In this document: in pieces, positions 33,398 through 43,811 of the stretch
How positions within the stretch are numbered: the stretch's first letter is position 1
How the letters are laid out: every line of letters begins with the position of its first letter
Origin: Alectoria sarmentosa
Lineage: Eukaryota > Ascomycota > Lecanoromycetes > Lecanorales > Parmeliaceae
Assembly (NCBI GenBank): GCA_009733775.1
Contig: WOGZ01000064.1
Location: 1-64,000, forward strand
Direction of reading: 5' to 3'
Length of the DNA stretch: 64,000 nt
The notes under the pieces: model-generated
Database searches by the model: none
What the model was told of the DNA's origin: nothing
The model's input: the letters and a program-made list of their open reading frames with translations, nothing else
Made by a program: the position numbers and the translations under genes

Positions 33398-35479
33398 ATG
33401 ATGCATGTCCTTATACTTTACCCCTTTGTTTGGAGCATTTCCTTCGCCGGTTTGGTCACTGCAGGGCCCGGATGGTCATACCAGTGCTGTGACATAGCGC
33501 TACAAACATCGGCGTATCTAAATAAGAGTATACCCCAGGAGGACTACAAATGTGGTCAGGTCTACGAAGCCGCTCTTGCACCTGCTCCACCTCTTCTGGT
33601 TTCCACTTCGTGGTGTCGCCAAAGATGTCCTGGGTTTGCGTTGTCGGCCCCTAGCGACACGAATGCTTGGGCGGCGCCCCTCATTCAATTCATCCTACCC
33701 GCCGTCATTTTCAGTATGACTATCCCTCGGAGATTGGTGCTTGAACCGCCCAGGTGGTTCTTCGACTTCAATATCAACCACATGAGCGGCATCGTCAAAG
33801 CTGTTTTCTCTTTGTGCGTTGCGGGTATGATCGTGACTCTTGACACAGCAGTCTGGGTTTTCATAATCATGGTAGCACCGGCACCGTTCATCTTCAGTGG
33901 GCTCTTGGAAATTGTACTCGATTACAGGATTATCCGGAATCTGATGAGTAGCCACACCGGTCAAGGGGAAAATCAGCCTGTAGGACTGGAACTGGACCAA
34001 AGGGTCCAGCTTTTAACTGCTGTTCTGGCCGGGAATCTTGGGATAGAGGGCGTCCCAGCTGATCCTCAACAAGAATTAGGGACGGTCTTGAATATAAAGA
34101 AGCACCCCGAAGAAGTAGAATTGCATTTGGGGGCAATGCTAGATTGTCAATATCCATTCGGAGCCGCTGTAGGCGCTCCCATCCTGCTTTACATCGGCTC
34201 TTTTGTATATATGCTTGCCACGATCCGTGATGCCGGCGGAGATAGAGAAACAGCAAGGGCTTTGGCTTTCGGTATTTGGTGGATGAACATCGTGCACGTC
34301 TCGGCCATCAGCGGATGCTTGCTGGCTAGCAATAATCCGGCTACAGCAACAGCGATCGTCAAGCTGGGACGAGTCAAAGTCAAACTGCAGGAACGGCTGA
34401 GTTACGCCAACGAGCGATTCGAATTGGAAGACAAGATCCAAGCTCGGTTGGAAACGTGGTCGAGGCTCCCGCTCAGCTACAAGGCTCGCTATGAGCCTGT
34501 GTGGATGTGGACGAGAGGCAAAAGCAAGGCTGGCTGGCTTCGACGAACTTCTGCCTGGAAGCAACATTGGTTCCGCGAAAAGGTTGAGATGACAGTCCCT
34601 GGCTGGATATTTCTCGCTATTGTGGCTTTTTCACTTGTCTTCTTTCCATGTGCACTCGCCTTTTGGATTGAGTACTCGACGCCAGCGAAAGGCGTGGGCT
34701 GCCGGTCGTTGACCATTTTGGGTATGTACACCACTGAGAAGACCCAATCCTCCCTGTGCCACGTTTCGATTTGCAAGAATGTCTTGGGATAGGAGATTCT
34801 CCACTCTAGCCGTTGAAGCTGTCTTATCACGCCAATTTCCCCACTGAAACAATGCTGACACCATATCAACTTCATAGTGTACGCCTCAACTCAATTGACA
34901 TTCACCATTCTCTCAGCTTGGAGCCATTTCAAAGCCTCCCACGACCAGGATTACTGGGAGGCCCACCGTTGGCTTAGTCGCTTGCGACGCAAATGGGTCG
35001 GCGTCTCTATTGCGGTCATCTTCCTCATTCCCGCTTGGGTCGCCGCGGTGTTTACAACCTTTGCCGGCACTCTCATGCAAATTACAGGCATATACGATAA
35101 TTGCCTGTGCGCTTCTAGTGGATACTGGACCTTCGGTCCTACCTCTACGGTTCAACTCGCAGCCGACACCGAAGCCGCTAGAAATGCCAGTCTGTATTGG
35201 CAGAAAGCTGGCTACACGGCTCTCATTTTCTTGGCTGTTGTGACTTATATAGCTTGGTGGTGCCAACGTTATTTGCGTGAAAAGTTCACTGAGCGGGCAA
35301 AGTACCTCGTCGCTGAGGATTCCACGGACAATCATGCTCATACGAAAGAAAAACCCGATCTAGGAAGACCGCAAAACCCTGAGACTGTCAAGAGCCCCGA
35401 GATTGGCACGGTCCGCAAGCTGAGTGTCTCCTCTAGTGGGTACCGTTTTCCAGGTTTGCCCAGCAATGGCAAACACTGA
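33398..35479 (+). CDS. Polytopic membrane protein of unknown function (641 aa)
   Basis: Exon 1 is 33398-34721 and exon 2 34878-35479, joined by a 156-nt GTATGT...CATAG intron in phase 1. The first ATG gives MMHVLILYPFVWSISFAGLV, a good signal peptide or anchor, followed by an extracellular-type segment with several Cys (SYQCCDIAL, YKCGQVY, WCRQRCPG). Hydrophobic helices follow near PLIQFILPAVIFSMTIP, VKAVFSLCVAGMIV, VWVFIIMVAPAPFIFSGLLE, AAVGAPILLYIGSFVYML, GWIFLAIVAFSLVFFPCALA, VGVSIAVIFLIPAWVAAVF and YTALIFLAVVTYIAWW. A charged segment (KVKLQERLSYANERFELEDK) sits in the large intracellular loop, and the C-terminus is hydrophilic. This resembles a recurrent but unnamed membrane family of filamentous fungi. 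No transporter or enzyme signature seen. Confidence 0.8.
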
Positions 35480-35628
35480 CCGATGTCCAGCTGAAGTATT
35501 TACACATACCTGAATTAGAGAAAATTACACCTCCTGGTGTCCGTCATTCTACAATTCGACAGGCTCCGAAATCAGTATGACATAGGGAGGAAAATCTGGT
35601 TCAAACGTCGTTCTGAAAAACTTGCGCA

Positions 35629-35739
35629 ATGCAACTGCTGTTGAAACGGGTCCTCTCCGCCCTCCTCGTCTTGGGCTTCGGTTGTCTCGTGGCCGACGAA
35701 GAATACACGGGACTTGATATCAAGGGTTTCTTACGCTAG
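35629..35739 (+). CDS. 36-codon signal-peptide-like ORF, possible small secreted peptide or gene relic
   Basis: ATG at 35629 opens a frame MQLLLKRVLSALLVLGFGCL, then VADEEYTGLDIKGFLR and TAG. The first 22 residues form a textbook signal peptide (basic n-region, Leu/Val core, small residues at the cut). Only 14 residues would remain after cleavage. It may be the first exon of a longer gene or the relic of a secreted protein whose body is lost; the frame at 35714-35905 downstream does not join it by an obvious intron. Confidence 0.35.
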   Translation: MQLLLKRVLSALLVLGFGCLVADEEYTGLDIKGFLR

Positions 35740-37070
35740 GCTCAGCAAGCCATTCTATCACTCCAAATCCGGTTACTCTTGCGTTGAAGCGACGACAATT
35801 GGGAGTCTTGAAACTCTTTTATCGGATACTTATCACATCATCTGTCCCTGCCGCTTGGCTATTATTTGCGGGTATAGTGGTAGAAAGAAGCTGAATGCTA
35901 AGTAGGAATGGTGTGTCCTTGGACCACCAAGCACGTTGCGCAGTCGCGCTCCGCGATATAATTTATGTGCCGATGGGAACGCGTCTGATTTGGGATGGAC
36001 TCACCGCCGTATCATGAAGTCTTCCCTGGTCATTCTTAGCACTTGACAAGTGGACTCCTCGACCTAATAGTATTGATCGGATAGCTCATTAGTCTCACAA
36101 CGCAAAGACTTTCTTCAAGGCAGACCCGCTCTGGCTGCGAGGAAATGAGATGAAGAGCAAAGAAAGACCTCGCAGTCAAATTGTTGCGTTTACTCATGCT
36201 GTCCAGAAGGGAGCCACCTTTAGCGTGTGCAAAAACATCGAGTTCTTGGCATTTGATAAGACTTAAGAGTCCACCGCGCGCATCAGACAATATACTAAAT
36301 GTTATTGATGCGTAGAAACATAGAATATAAAAGATGATGTTCTCAGTATCTCGAATCTGATACAGTCAAGATTCGAAGAATTTGATAATTAGTCATTGAA
36401 ATATGAGATGCAAATGAATCGCAGTTCGATCTTTAATCATGCCATTCCGAGAATAATCAAGAAGTAAAATTGAAAACTGTAAACACTTTATTTTCTGTAT
36501 ATCTCTATCAGCTTTAAAGTGGCAATAATAAGAAGATCATTTTTCATATACACTTCCTCTGCGCATTACCAATATCGGGTCTACTGTCTAGTGGGCGGTG
36601 AACTCTTATCAAATGCCAAGAGATCGATGTTTTTTTGCATACGCTAATTGATAAAGCGAGGACACGAATTGTAGATCAAGCGACATCCGACGAAGTGGAA
36701 GACACAATTGGTATCCTCGCTCTATCAAGTAGCTCACTTCTGGAAAGCACGAGTACATGTTTCCAAGCGTCTTTGATCCACGTGGGGCGGTGTGGGGGCG
36801 CAGCAGCATGTCAGCAGCCTGAATTTGCCATCAGCCTTTAGGCAACCAGCCTGGGCCCGCTTGCCGACTCAGCTGCTCATCCACCCGTGTGAAAAGCATT
36901 TGGTTAGGTTTTATCAGCCTTGATGATTGGTGATAAATCTCACGAAATCAAGCGTGAGCAGGATCATTTTCTCATAGCTCCACGGCTGCAATCTGCTCCA
37001 CTCGCCATAGGATACTGTCCAGCAACCACTTCAAACGTTAAAACAAAAAGATAGAGGGGTGCATTTGGGT
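35740..37070. other. AT-richer intergenic region
   Basis: A clearly AT-rich patch lies near 36280-36560. No gene or repeat recognised. The right end is the promoter of the STAND-domain/ubiquitin-like gene starting at 37071. Confidence 0.5.
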
Positions 37071-39540
37071 ATGGCAGGCTTCGGATGGTCTGTGGGAGAT
37101 CTCGCTCTTGCCGCAAAGTTCGTTATTAAGGTTGGCACTGCGTTGAGAGAGTCCGGCGGTGCATGCGAAGACTATCAACAGTCGGCCAATTTTCTCTTCG
37201 GCCTAGAGCAGACTCTGAAAAGTTTAGCATCGTTTGGTAGCTTCCTACCACGAGACCCGTCAACAGAAACCATCATCTCCCATGCTCAAATTGTGGCAGA
37301 CATGTTAGGCGCATTCATGCGCAGCATAAGGGATTTCGAGGCATCGCTGGGGATCAAGCACAGGAGAGGTGTCAACCGTGAGATCCGAAGGAAGCTGCAG
37401 TGGACACTCTTTGTGTCTAAACGGGTCAGAGAGCTACAAACCACGATTGCATTGCCCATTGCAACGATTAACATGAGCCTCGGCCTGCAAACAATGTAAG
37501 TGGTTTCAAAATCGTTAATGACTTATTCTAACCTGAAAGCAAAAAGCAACTCGTCAGCACTTGCCAGTCGAAGCTGCCAACATCTGTTCGAGAACAAATC
37601 GCTAGTTGTATCGATCAGAACTTGCCGTCTCACCTCAGGTCAGGACTCCGACCGCTGGAACATGTTATCGAAGCGCATGGGGTTAGTAGTCGCGACATCC
37701 TGCAGTCCCCTGAATATCATACCCTAGCGCAAAGAGAAACTGACCATTTGTTCCAGAACACACTAGAAGAACATATGGCTCGATGCACTTCACAAATGGG
37801 AGCATTGCAACTGCTCGTGGAAAATTCTATGGACGTTACCAATCGCAGTCGAAACATTGGAACACGTCATTCTGTCCCTACATCAGATCTTCTGGGAAAT
37901 GAAGGAAACATCGCGCAATGGTAAGTACTGGCGAGCCTTGGTCCGTTGGAAGATTGATGACGCCTTCAGTATTCACGTGCTAGCAACTGCCGTCCGACAG
38001 CTGATTATGGAACTTATGTGAGATACACATCTGGAACGGCATTTCTTAACAGCTGATTGAGCTAGCAAAATCTTTTGGCCCCACATCCTCATTCTAGGCC
38101 GTCCGCAAATGCGACGTTTACTCCTGGGAGATTCGATCTTCTTCGAAGACGCTCTAGGAAGGACACGAAGGCTCCCCTTCGAGTATTTCCAACATTTCGA
38201 CGTGAGTATTGGGCAATGGGGATGTTATATAGCGCTGGCTGATGTGGCCTAGATTTTCATGCCATATCTGATCAGATCATTCAGAGACGTCCCTGGCTAG
38301 CCTGGGTATCGTCAAGTCGTAAGCGAGATGTGCCGCCTTCTTCATGGCGCTAATGGTAAGGTCATCGGCAAGAAAGATTGGGATTCTACGATTCATCCTG
38401 GACCACGAATTTTTATGGCTATACTGACCATGGTTATACGGACTGAACGGGTGCATTGTCCTCGGTGCGACAATCCTGAAGACATCCTCCAACCCAATGT
38501 AGATATCGACTGGTAAGCCACAAGCTGTAACTTGGTGTGATATTTAACAACTGATTCTGAATAGTAAGGTGTGTGGAGCAATTTATCGGTCACTTGTAGC
38601 AGCACCTCGCGTCTATACCGACCCCATAAATCGTCCATGTATAAGGCACAAATCCCGGAAGGAGATTTCCGAATTGAATTACGGACCCGATGTTGATTCT
38701 ACTACGATATCCAGTTCCTCTGAGGCCTTCAAATCGCTATCGGATATTCCAGAAGAGACAGAAATTACGGGCTTGGATCATTTCAAGCGAATTCATTCGA
38801 TGCCGAGCATCGATCCTGTTGTTGTGATCGACAAAATCTGTAACTTGCTTGACAAAACAGTCTCCTTTCATCAGCATGGAGACAATAAATGCACACCCCA
38901 ATTGGCAATACATTCTAGGAACCTTGGCGAAGGGCTGTCGGACTTACGCTATGCCCTTGAAGCTGCAAGGGTAGAGGCAACGAATAGCGATTCTTTGGAC
39001 TTGTTCGACTTCTCCGCGGAGCACGAGTCTTTTCTGCAAAACATTTGGCCTTTACTATCGGAAATCAAAAGGTTTATCCGTCTTGGATTCGACATTCGAT
39101 CTGAACGCATGTCTTTGCTCCGCAACATCGCCAAGAAATTTATTGATTGGACCAACGCAAGACTGCCATTGGGATGCCCAGCTGGTGGCTTGCATCCGTG
39201 GGTCTTGATAATCATTCAGTTAATTTCTGCTAGACGTCTTTACATGAGAGTCCCACCGACGTTCACCATCTTTCAATTGAAGGCCCAGCTTTGGGGCCTG
39301 GAAGGATTGAACCCGCGTCTACAGTATCTTGTTTCGCTTGGCAAGAAGCTTGAAGACAGGTATACCATTGCCGATTACAACCTTGGCACTGGAAGTACAA
39401 TAAGTATGCTTTTAGCCCTCTGGTGGGTGAAAGCAGAACATACAGCTTTAGATGGTCAGTATCACTCGCGAGCACGATGGGAGATGAAGCAAAGACGACC
39501 ACGATCTTCCAACCCTCGCGCTACTGCTACTGGATGCTAG
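37071..39540 (+). CDS. STAND-type N-terminal domain plus ubiquitin-like domain protein with an in-frame TAG
   Basis: Exons 37071-37495, 37540-37920, 37970-38017, 38066-38201, 38253-38512 and 38565-39540; introns 44-52 nt, GT-AG, frame kept. MAGFGWSVGDLALAAKFVIK begins a helical domain of the kind found at the N-terminus of fungal STAND proteins. A helical middle is followed by a ubiquitin-like (ULD-type) domain: ILILGRPQMRRLLLGDSIFF, RTRRLPFEYFQHFD, then GYRQVVSEMCRLLHGANGKV and IHPGPRIFMAILTMVI. A CPRC...CKVC pair sits at the end. The last exon holds a helical segment and a second ubiquitin-like fold (FTIFQLKAQLWGLEGL...TIADYNLGTGSTISMLL). Codon 38298-38300 is TAG inside the conserved FRDVPG-GYRQ stretch. 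It may be a pseudogene, an assembly error, or be bypassed by an in-frame acceptor at 38300. Role unknown; relatives are common in large-genome ascomycetes. Confidence 0.72.
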
Positions 39541-40608
39541 AAAAGCTCATGAATGGCTTCGAACGGCTCTAGTAGGCGACCGGCAACGGAAAGACCTGAA
39601 GAAGATTATAAGCATTCGGTCAGGACCGATCGCAATGGCGATGCCAGTCCAAAGTCGAGACGAGATGGAAGCAACGACGACGGGTGTGTCAGCTTCGTCT
39701 ATGTCTGATATCGATACTGGCGTCATACAGAGAAACCTAGAGTATCGGGTAATGCCCAATCAGAGGCTCGCGTCACTTGAAATTTTCAGCGAAAGGCGGG
39801 CGAAAGCAGTAGCATCCACACTGGCAATGGCTCGAGTTTGCAGGAGCAGGATGGGGAGCAGGGAGAGGACCAGAGTTCGCCTAGTACTCCACCAACTTCT
39901 GCAGGGAATTTAGAGGTCGGATAGTGCCGTGGATCGTCACTTGATGATTCCATTACTTATGGATTGTCTCGATTCAGATGCCTAACCCACTACAGGAAAG
40001 TGAATCTGACGACCCAAATACACCTCCTCCGCGCAGTAACGGCCTCATCTCCTCAACGTATGATACCAACACCCGCAGAACAACTGACGTTGGGTGCAAA
40101 GATATCGACTATGGTCCCTTCTGCGATGAGGGCTTATCGCTTGCAATCTCGCGTCGGTTCTTACTCGCCTTTCTGACGTTGGTTGTCAAGCTGCTTGAGT
40201 ACCTACGTATGAGGGTTGAAGGCCAAGGCTCCAACATTTTGGGTTTCAGATCAGATTATCGTACGCGGAAACTCTCTTTCCCGTTGAAGCTGCTATTCAG
40301 GCAGTGAAATTAACAAAAGCTTTCTGCTCTGTGTGTGGAGAGAGAGAAGCACCACCTGTGCTGCGCCATAGTATTGCGCCCAGAAGACGCTCCGAACCCT
40401 ATTCTTCCACAAAAATCGTTACTTGCTCAAATCGAGCCCCTTGGAACCAAGAGCAAAGCTCCCAATTGGAGATGTAAGAATCGTCCAAGCAGAACGGCTC
40501 ACATCATCAAGAAGCATAATTAACGGCCGTTTCTCAGCATATCAATCAACAACCATCTCCTTGAACAACAAAGCCCACTACCTCCAATTCCAACCGCCAT
40601 TGTCCTCT
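39541..40608. other. Possible downstream exons or relics of the ubiquitin-like gene
   Basis: Two plus-strand frames, 39512-39912 (LLLLDARKAHEWLRTALVGD...) and 39978-40307 (MPNPLQESESDDPNTPPPRS...), have moderate coding character. They could be further exons if the gene above does not end at 39540, or a separate decayed gene. Another frame across 39600-39920 gives a Ser/Gln-rich disordered tail with two stops. I could not join them convincingly. Confidence 0.35.
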
Positions 40609-41054
40609 ATGAAGATTTCCACCACCATCCTCGTGACCACCATCTCTCCCTTCACCTCCGCCCACCCCGCCAAAACCCAACATCTTCGACCTAGATCGGC
40701 AATCTGCTCCACAATGTCGACCCTTCAGCTCTACATTGTCGACCTAAACGCCTACCCGACCCAAAGCGACGTCTACATGGCGCAAGCGCAAGCTTTCACC
40801 GTAGATGGTGAACTCCAATGTAACGCGAAGAACGGGATACTGAGTACCGAAAAACCCGCGAGCGACACTTGCAAAAAGAACCAGGAGATCAAGGACGCAA
40901 TCGCGGAGCTGCTCTATACTTCTCCCGAAGAAAAGCGACTGCGCTTGAACGGGTTGATTAATGCTTGCTTTCAAATGGATGAGATGGTGGGGTGCCCTAC
41001 TTAGTAAGTAGAGAGCGCCTGCGGGAGTGGCAGGCACTGATTGAATACAGTTGA
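40609..41054 (+). CDS. Small secreted protein, member 1 of a local family (about 132 aa)
   Basis: ATG at 40609 gives MKISTTILVTTISPFTSA, a signal peptide, then a short pro-segment ending LRPR at residues 26-29, a Kex2-like dibasic-type site, and the first Cys at 33. Other cysteines are in ELQCNAK, SDTCKKN, NACFQMD and VGCPT. The open frame ends at 41004, but a GTAAGT donor sits right there; splicing to ACAG at 41050 changes the end from VGCPT to VGCPTY, which matches VGCPAY in the next gene. No known domain. The signal peptide, LxPR site and Cys spacing are shared with the genes at 41411 and 42899. Candidate effector or cell-wall peptide; function not established. Confidence 0.7.
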
Positions 41055-41410
41055 GACGATCTTGGTAAGCGATCAAGGCACCTCCTCACTTGGTGGGCCC
41101 TGAGTGATTTTCAGACTGGTTGTGGCTTGAATATTAGCGCCAATCCCTGATCTTCTGCCAAAGGCACAACAGGGCTCAGCTGTCGGATTTTGAGTCGCAA
41201 TTTGGACAAGCCTATCTGTTAACAGCTAATCGAGGCGAGATAGCACCACTGGTAACCGTGTATATATACACCCTTCAACTCTCGCACTCATGCGCTTTAT
41301 CCACGCACCAAGCGCTCACTTGTCCCTCATACTCAAATCTTCATTTACACGAACAAGCAAACCTTAACAAACCTCCATCTCGCCCCCCCCCCTCCCCCCT
41401 CCCACCTACC

Positions 41411-41839
41411 ATGAAACCCACACTCATCCTCCTCACCCTCCTCACCGCCGCCGCCACCGCCGCCTTCCTCCCCCCCGGGAGCCCCCTTCAACCCCGCGAC
41501 TCCAACCTCTGCGACCGCGTCACCGCCCTCACCAAAGCCATCAAAAACCTCCCCCTGGGCGCCAGCATGGCGAGCGCCCTGCTGGCGCAGCACAAGGTCG
41601 GCAAGGTGGAGAAGGCGCTCAAGTGCAGCAAGGGGGACTGGGCCGACGACGTCAAGGAGGCCTGCCATCGGCTCAAGGATGTCAAGCTGTGGCTCAAGCA
41701 CTATTGGACCGGAGGCGACGCGCAGTGGGGGCCGGAGAAAAAGGGCATCGAGGACGATTGCGTCGCGCTGGCGGCCGCGGTCGGGTGCCCCGCTTATGTG
41801 CCCTGCACTTCTATTGACCTGATGGGGACGTGCGAGTAA
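41411..41839 (+). CDS. Small secreted protein, member 2 (142 aa)
   Basis: ATG at 41411 follows a C-rich leader (CCCACCTACC). MKPTLILLTLLTAAATAA is a strong signal peptide; LQPR follows at 26-29 and the first Cys at 34 (SNLCDRVTALTKAIKNL). Later cysteines are in ALKCSKGD, EACHRLKD, EDDCVALAAAVGCPAY, VPCTSID and GTCE. Codon use is far more G/C-ending than in the adjacent gene at 40609, so the two have different base histories despite shared layout. It has no domain I recognise. It converges on the minus-strand member 3 across about 520 bp. Confidence 0.78.
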   Translation: MKPTLILLTLLTAAATAAFLPPGSPLQPRDSNLCDRVTALTKAIKNLPLGASMASALLAQHKVGKVEKALKCSKGDWADDVKEACHRLKDVKLWLKHYWTGGDAQWGPEKKGIEDDCVALAAAVGCPAYVPCTSIDLMGTCE

Positions 41840-42359
41840 GGTGGGGGGTGGTGGGGTTTGGGGGGATTTGGTCGGACTGTGGTTTCTGTTTTCGTTGAAG
41901 CTGTGGGGGCTTTCCGGCGATGGTAATGCAAGTTGGTGTTTCTAGTGGAGTGAGTGGCTTTGGCGGTGCGATGGCAGTGTAAGGATTACATCTTTTGAAA
42001 ATCTCCATACAAACGTTCGAGCCAGGGTAATTTGACTGTTGTATCTGGCTATGAAAGCCTTTATGAAGCGCAGGCAACGCCATTATTGATTGTCCCAACG
42101 GACTCTGGAGATTGAAATCATTGAATGGAAGAATTGCTATCCTGTTGTAGGCTTCTATGTCTGCGTAGAATGGATATGGTAAGGAAGTAAAACAATCTGA
42201 GATGGGAGAGATTTGGAAAGGCTGCTGATCCTAACGTGGTTTCTCCTTAATCTATCTATACCGTTTCGCATTCACAAAAACTGTACCGCCACCTTGAATG
42301 GATCTATTTATTATAATGAACATTACCACACCCACCGCCCCACACATGTCAAGGCCCCC

Positions 42360-42899
42360 CTAAACCGATCCGATCACCGACGTCGCTATACCCGAATCCA
42401 GTTCACGGCCGGCTGGCTATTACTCCAACTACTTTAACCATCAGCAAACCAACCCACACACACACAAACACACACACACACACAATCCACTTACAGCAAC
42501 AACAAGACAAGCAGGGAAGAACGCCAAAACCTGAGCCATCAGCGCCTCCGTCGCAGGGTCCCGACCTTTGCCCGACCTGACGGACTCGTCAATTTCCTCC
42601 CCGACCATTGTCCTGAGCTGGCACAGGTCCATCGGCGGCTTCTCCTCGTCGCCCTCGACCCGGCATTTGACGAATTGATCGATCGTCGCTGCGATGCTGG
42701 CGACTTCGACGGCGACGGATGATTCTCCTGCCTGGCGTCCGTTTGCGAGGGCGGAGATGCGGGCGGTGAGGGAGGGGATGTTCTTGCAGAGGTCGTTGTC
42801 GTCGACTTTGTGTTGGCGGGGCTGGAGGGTGGTCGGGAGGGTGAGGGCGAGGGATAGGGGGGTGATGATGGTGAGGAGGAGGAGGTAGGTGGGTTTCAT
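42360..42899 (-). CDS. Small secreted protein, member 3 (153 aa), spliced
   Basis: Exon 1 is 42899-42495; a GTAAGT...AATAG intron (42494-42417) carries an AC/GT microsatellite, and exon 2 (42416-42360) adds PAGRELDSGIATSVIGSV. MKPTYLLLLTIITPLSLA is a signal peptide that shares MKPT and the hydrophobic core with member 2. LQPR lies at residues 25-28, then DNDLCKNIPSLTARISAL, FVKCRVEGD, MDLCQLRTMV and PACLVV give the cysteines. The spacing LC...KC...C parallels member 2 (NLC, LKC, EAC). If the intron is retained the product instead ends in a repeat-coded Cys/Val tail of about 17 residues. Function unknown. Confidence 0.75.
42454..42484. repeat. (AC)n microsatellite inside the intron of the third secreted-protein gene
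   Basis: CA dinucleotides with one AAACA interruption, lying just downstream of the predicted 5' splice site on the minus strand, where it reads as GT repeats. Confidence 0.9.
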
Positions 42900-43811
42900 G
42901 GTTGAGGGTGGTTATGGTGGTCTCTCTTGGGATGATTGGAGATGAAGGGCGTTGGGGAGCAAGGACAGAGAAAAGACGGATGTGCAGATGAGATGAATTG
43001 AAGAGGTCGACGAGAGAGGTATATGTATGGGCTTTAGAAACGTACCCTACCTTTTAGGTTCCTCGGCCATCAGACATGTTGCTGGCCTGAAGAGTGGGTC
43101 CGACGCCCTCGTAGGGAGTTTGAGCAGATTTCAAGACCCGGATTCAGCGACCTCCTTGGACTTAGCCCAAGCACCTGATTGGTGATTCGCTATGAACGGA
43201 CAGAAATGTAATTCTTAGACTCGATCACGTTATGCTGACGTGAGTATGGATTCATAGATCCAGATCACCCATTCCAAGACGCTGGATAATGCCTCAGCGA
43301 ACACTTGCGCCGTCGTAATCGTTGAGGAACGCACCCTCGTCGATCATTTTTGAGGAGATCTGGCGCATCCATGCCTTCCTTATCTTATTCGAACAATTGC
43401 TCTCGTTGTGATCTTTCCGCCTATTTTCTACGCCCTGATCTCCCCTGATTGCACACTCGATAAAATTCAAGAAGGGCGCTGATAGCGTAGACATGGTACC
43501 CTGTCTCCACTTCTCCAGCAGATATCAGAGCCATCTTGCTCACCGTTGTGACTTTGTCATCTGGCTGGGGTTAAGGATAAATCGGGGATAGTGAATTTCG
43601 ATAAGCTTGCGAATTCCTTATCGACTGTTGCCAAATTTACAAAAACTTGAGAAATGGAGCAGAGGGTCTTTCTGAGCGGGTGAGCCTGGGTCTTAAATTG
43701 GTATAAGTATGAGCTGGGCTCGGCTCGTTTGCGAGATCAAGTCTCTATGTAGAGTCGCCCGTTTGTTGAAAGACATATCAATTCATTCTCAATTCTCGGG
43801 CACCTTCCAAG
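42900..43811. other. Intergenic, no gene seen
   Basis: Promoter side of the third secreted-protein gene (minus) and upstream region of the broken gene at 43812 (plus). Nothing else recognised. Confidence 0.5.

Noticed and set aside
41345..41701. Minus-strand 118-codon frame across the second secreted-protein gene
   Set aside because: Gly/Glu-rich antisense of a GC-biased coding region; the plus-strand frame has a signal peptide and patterned cysteines.
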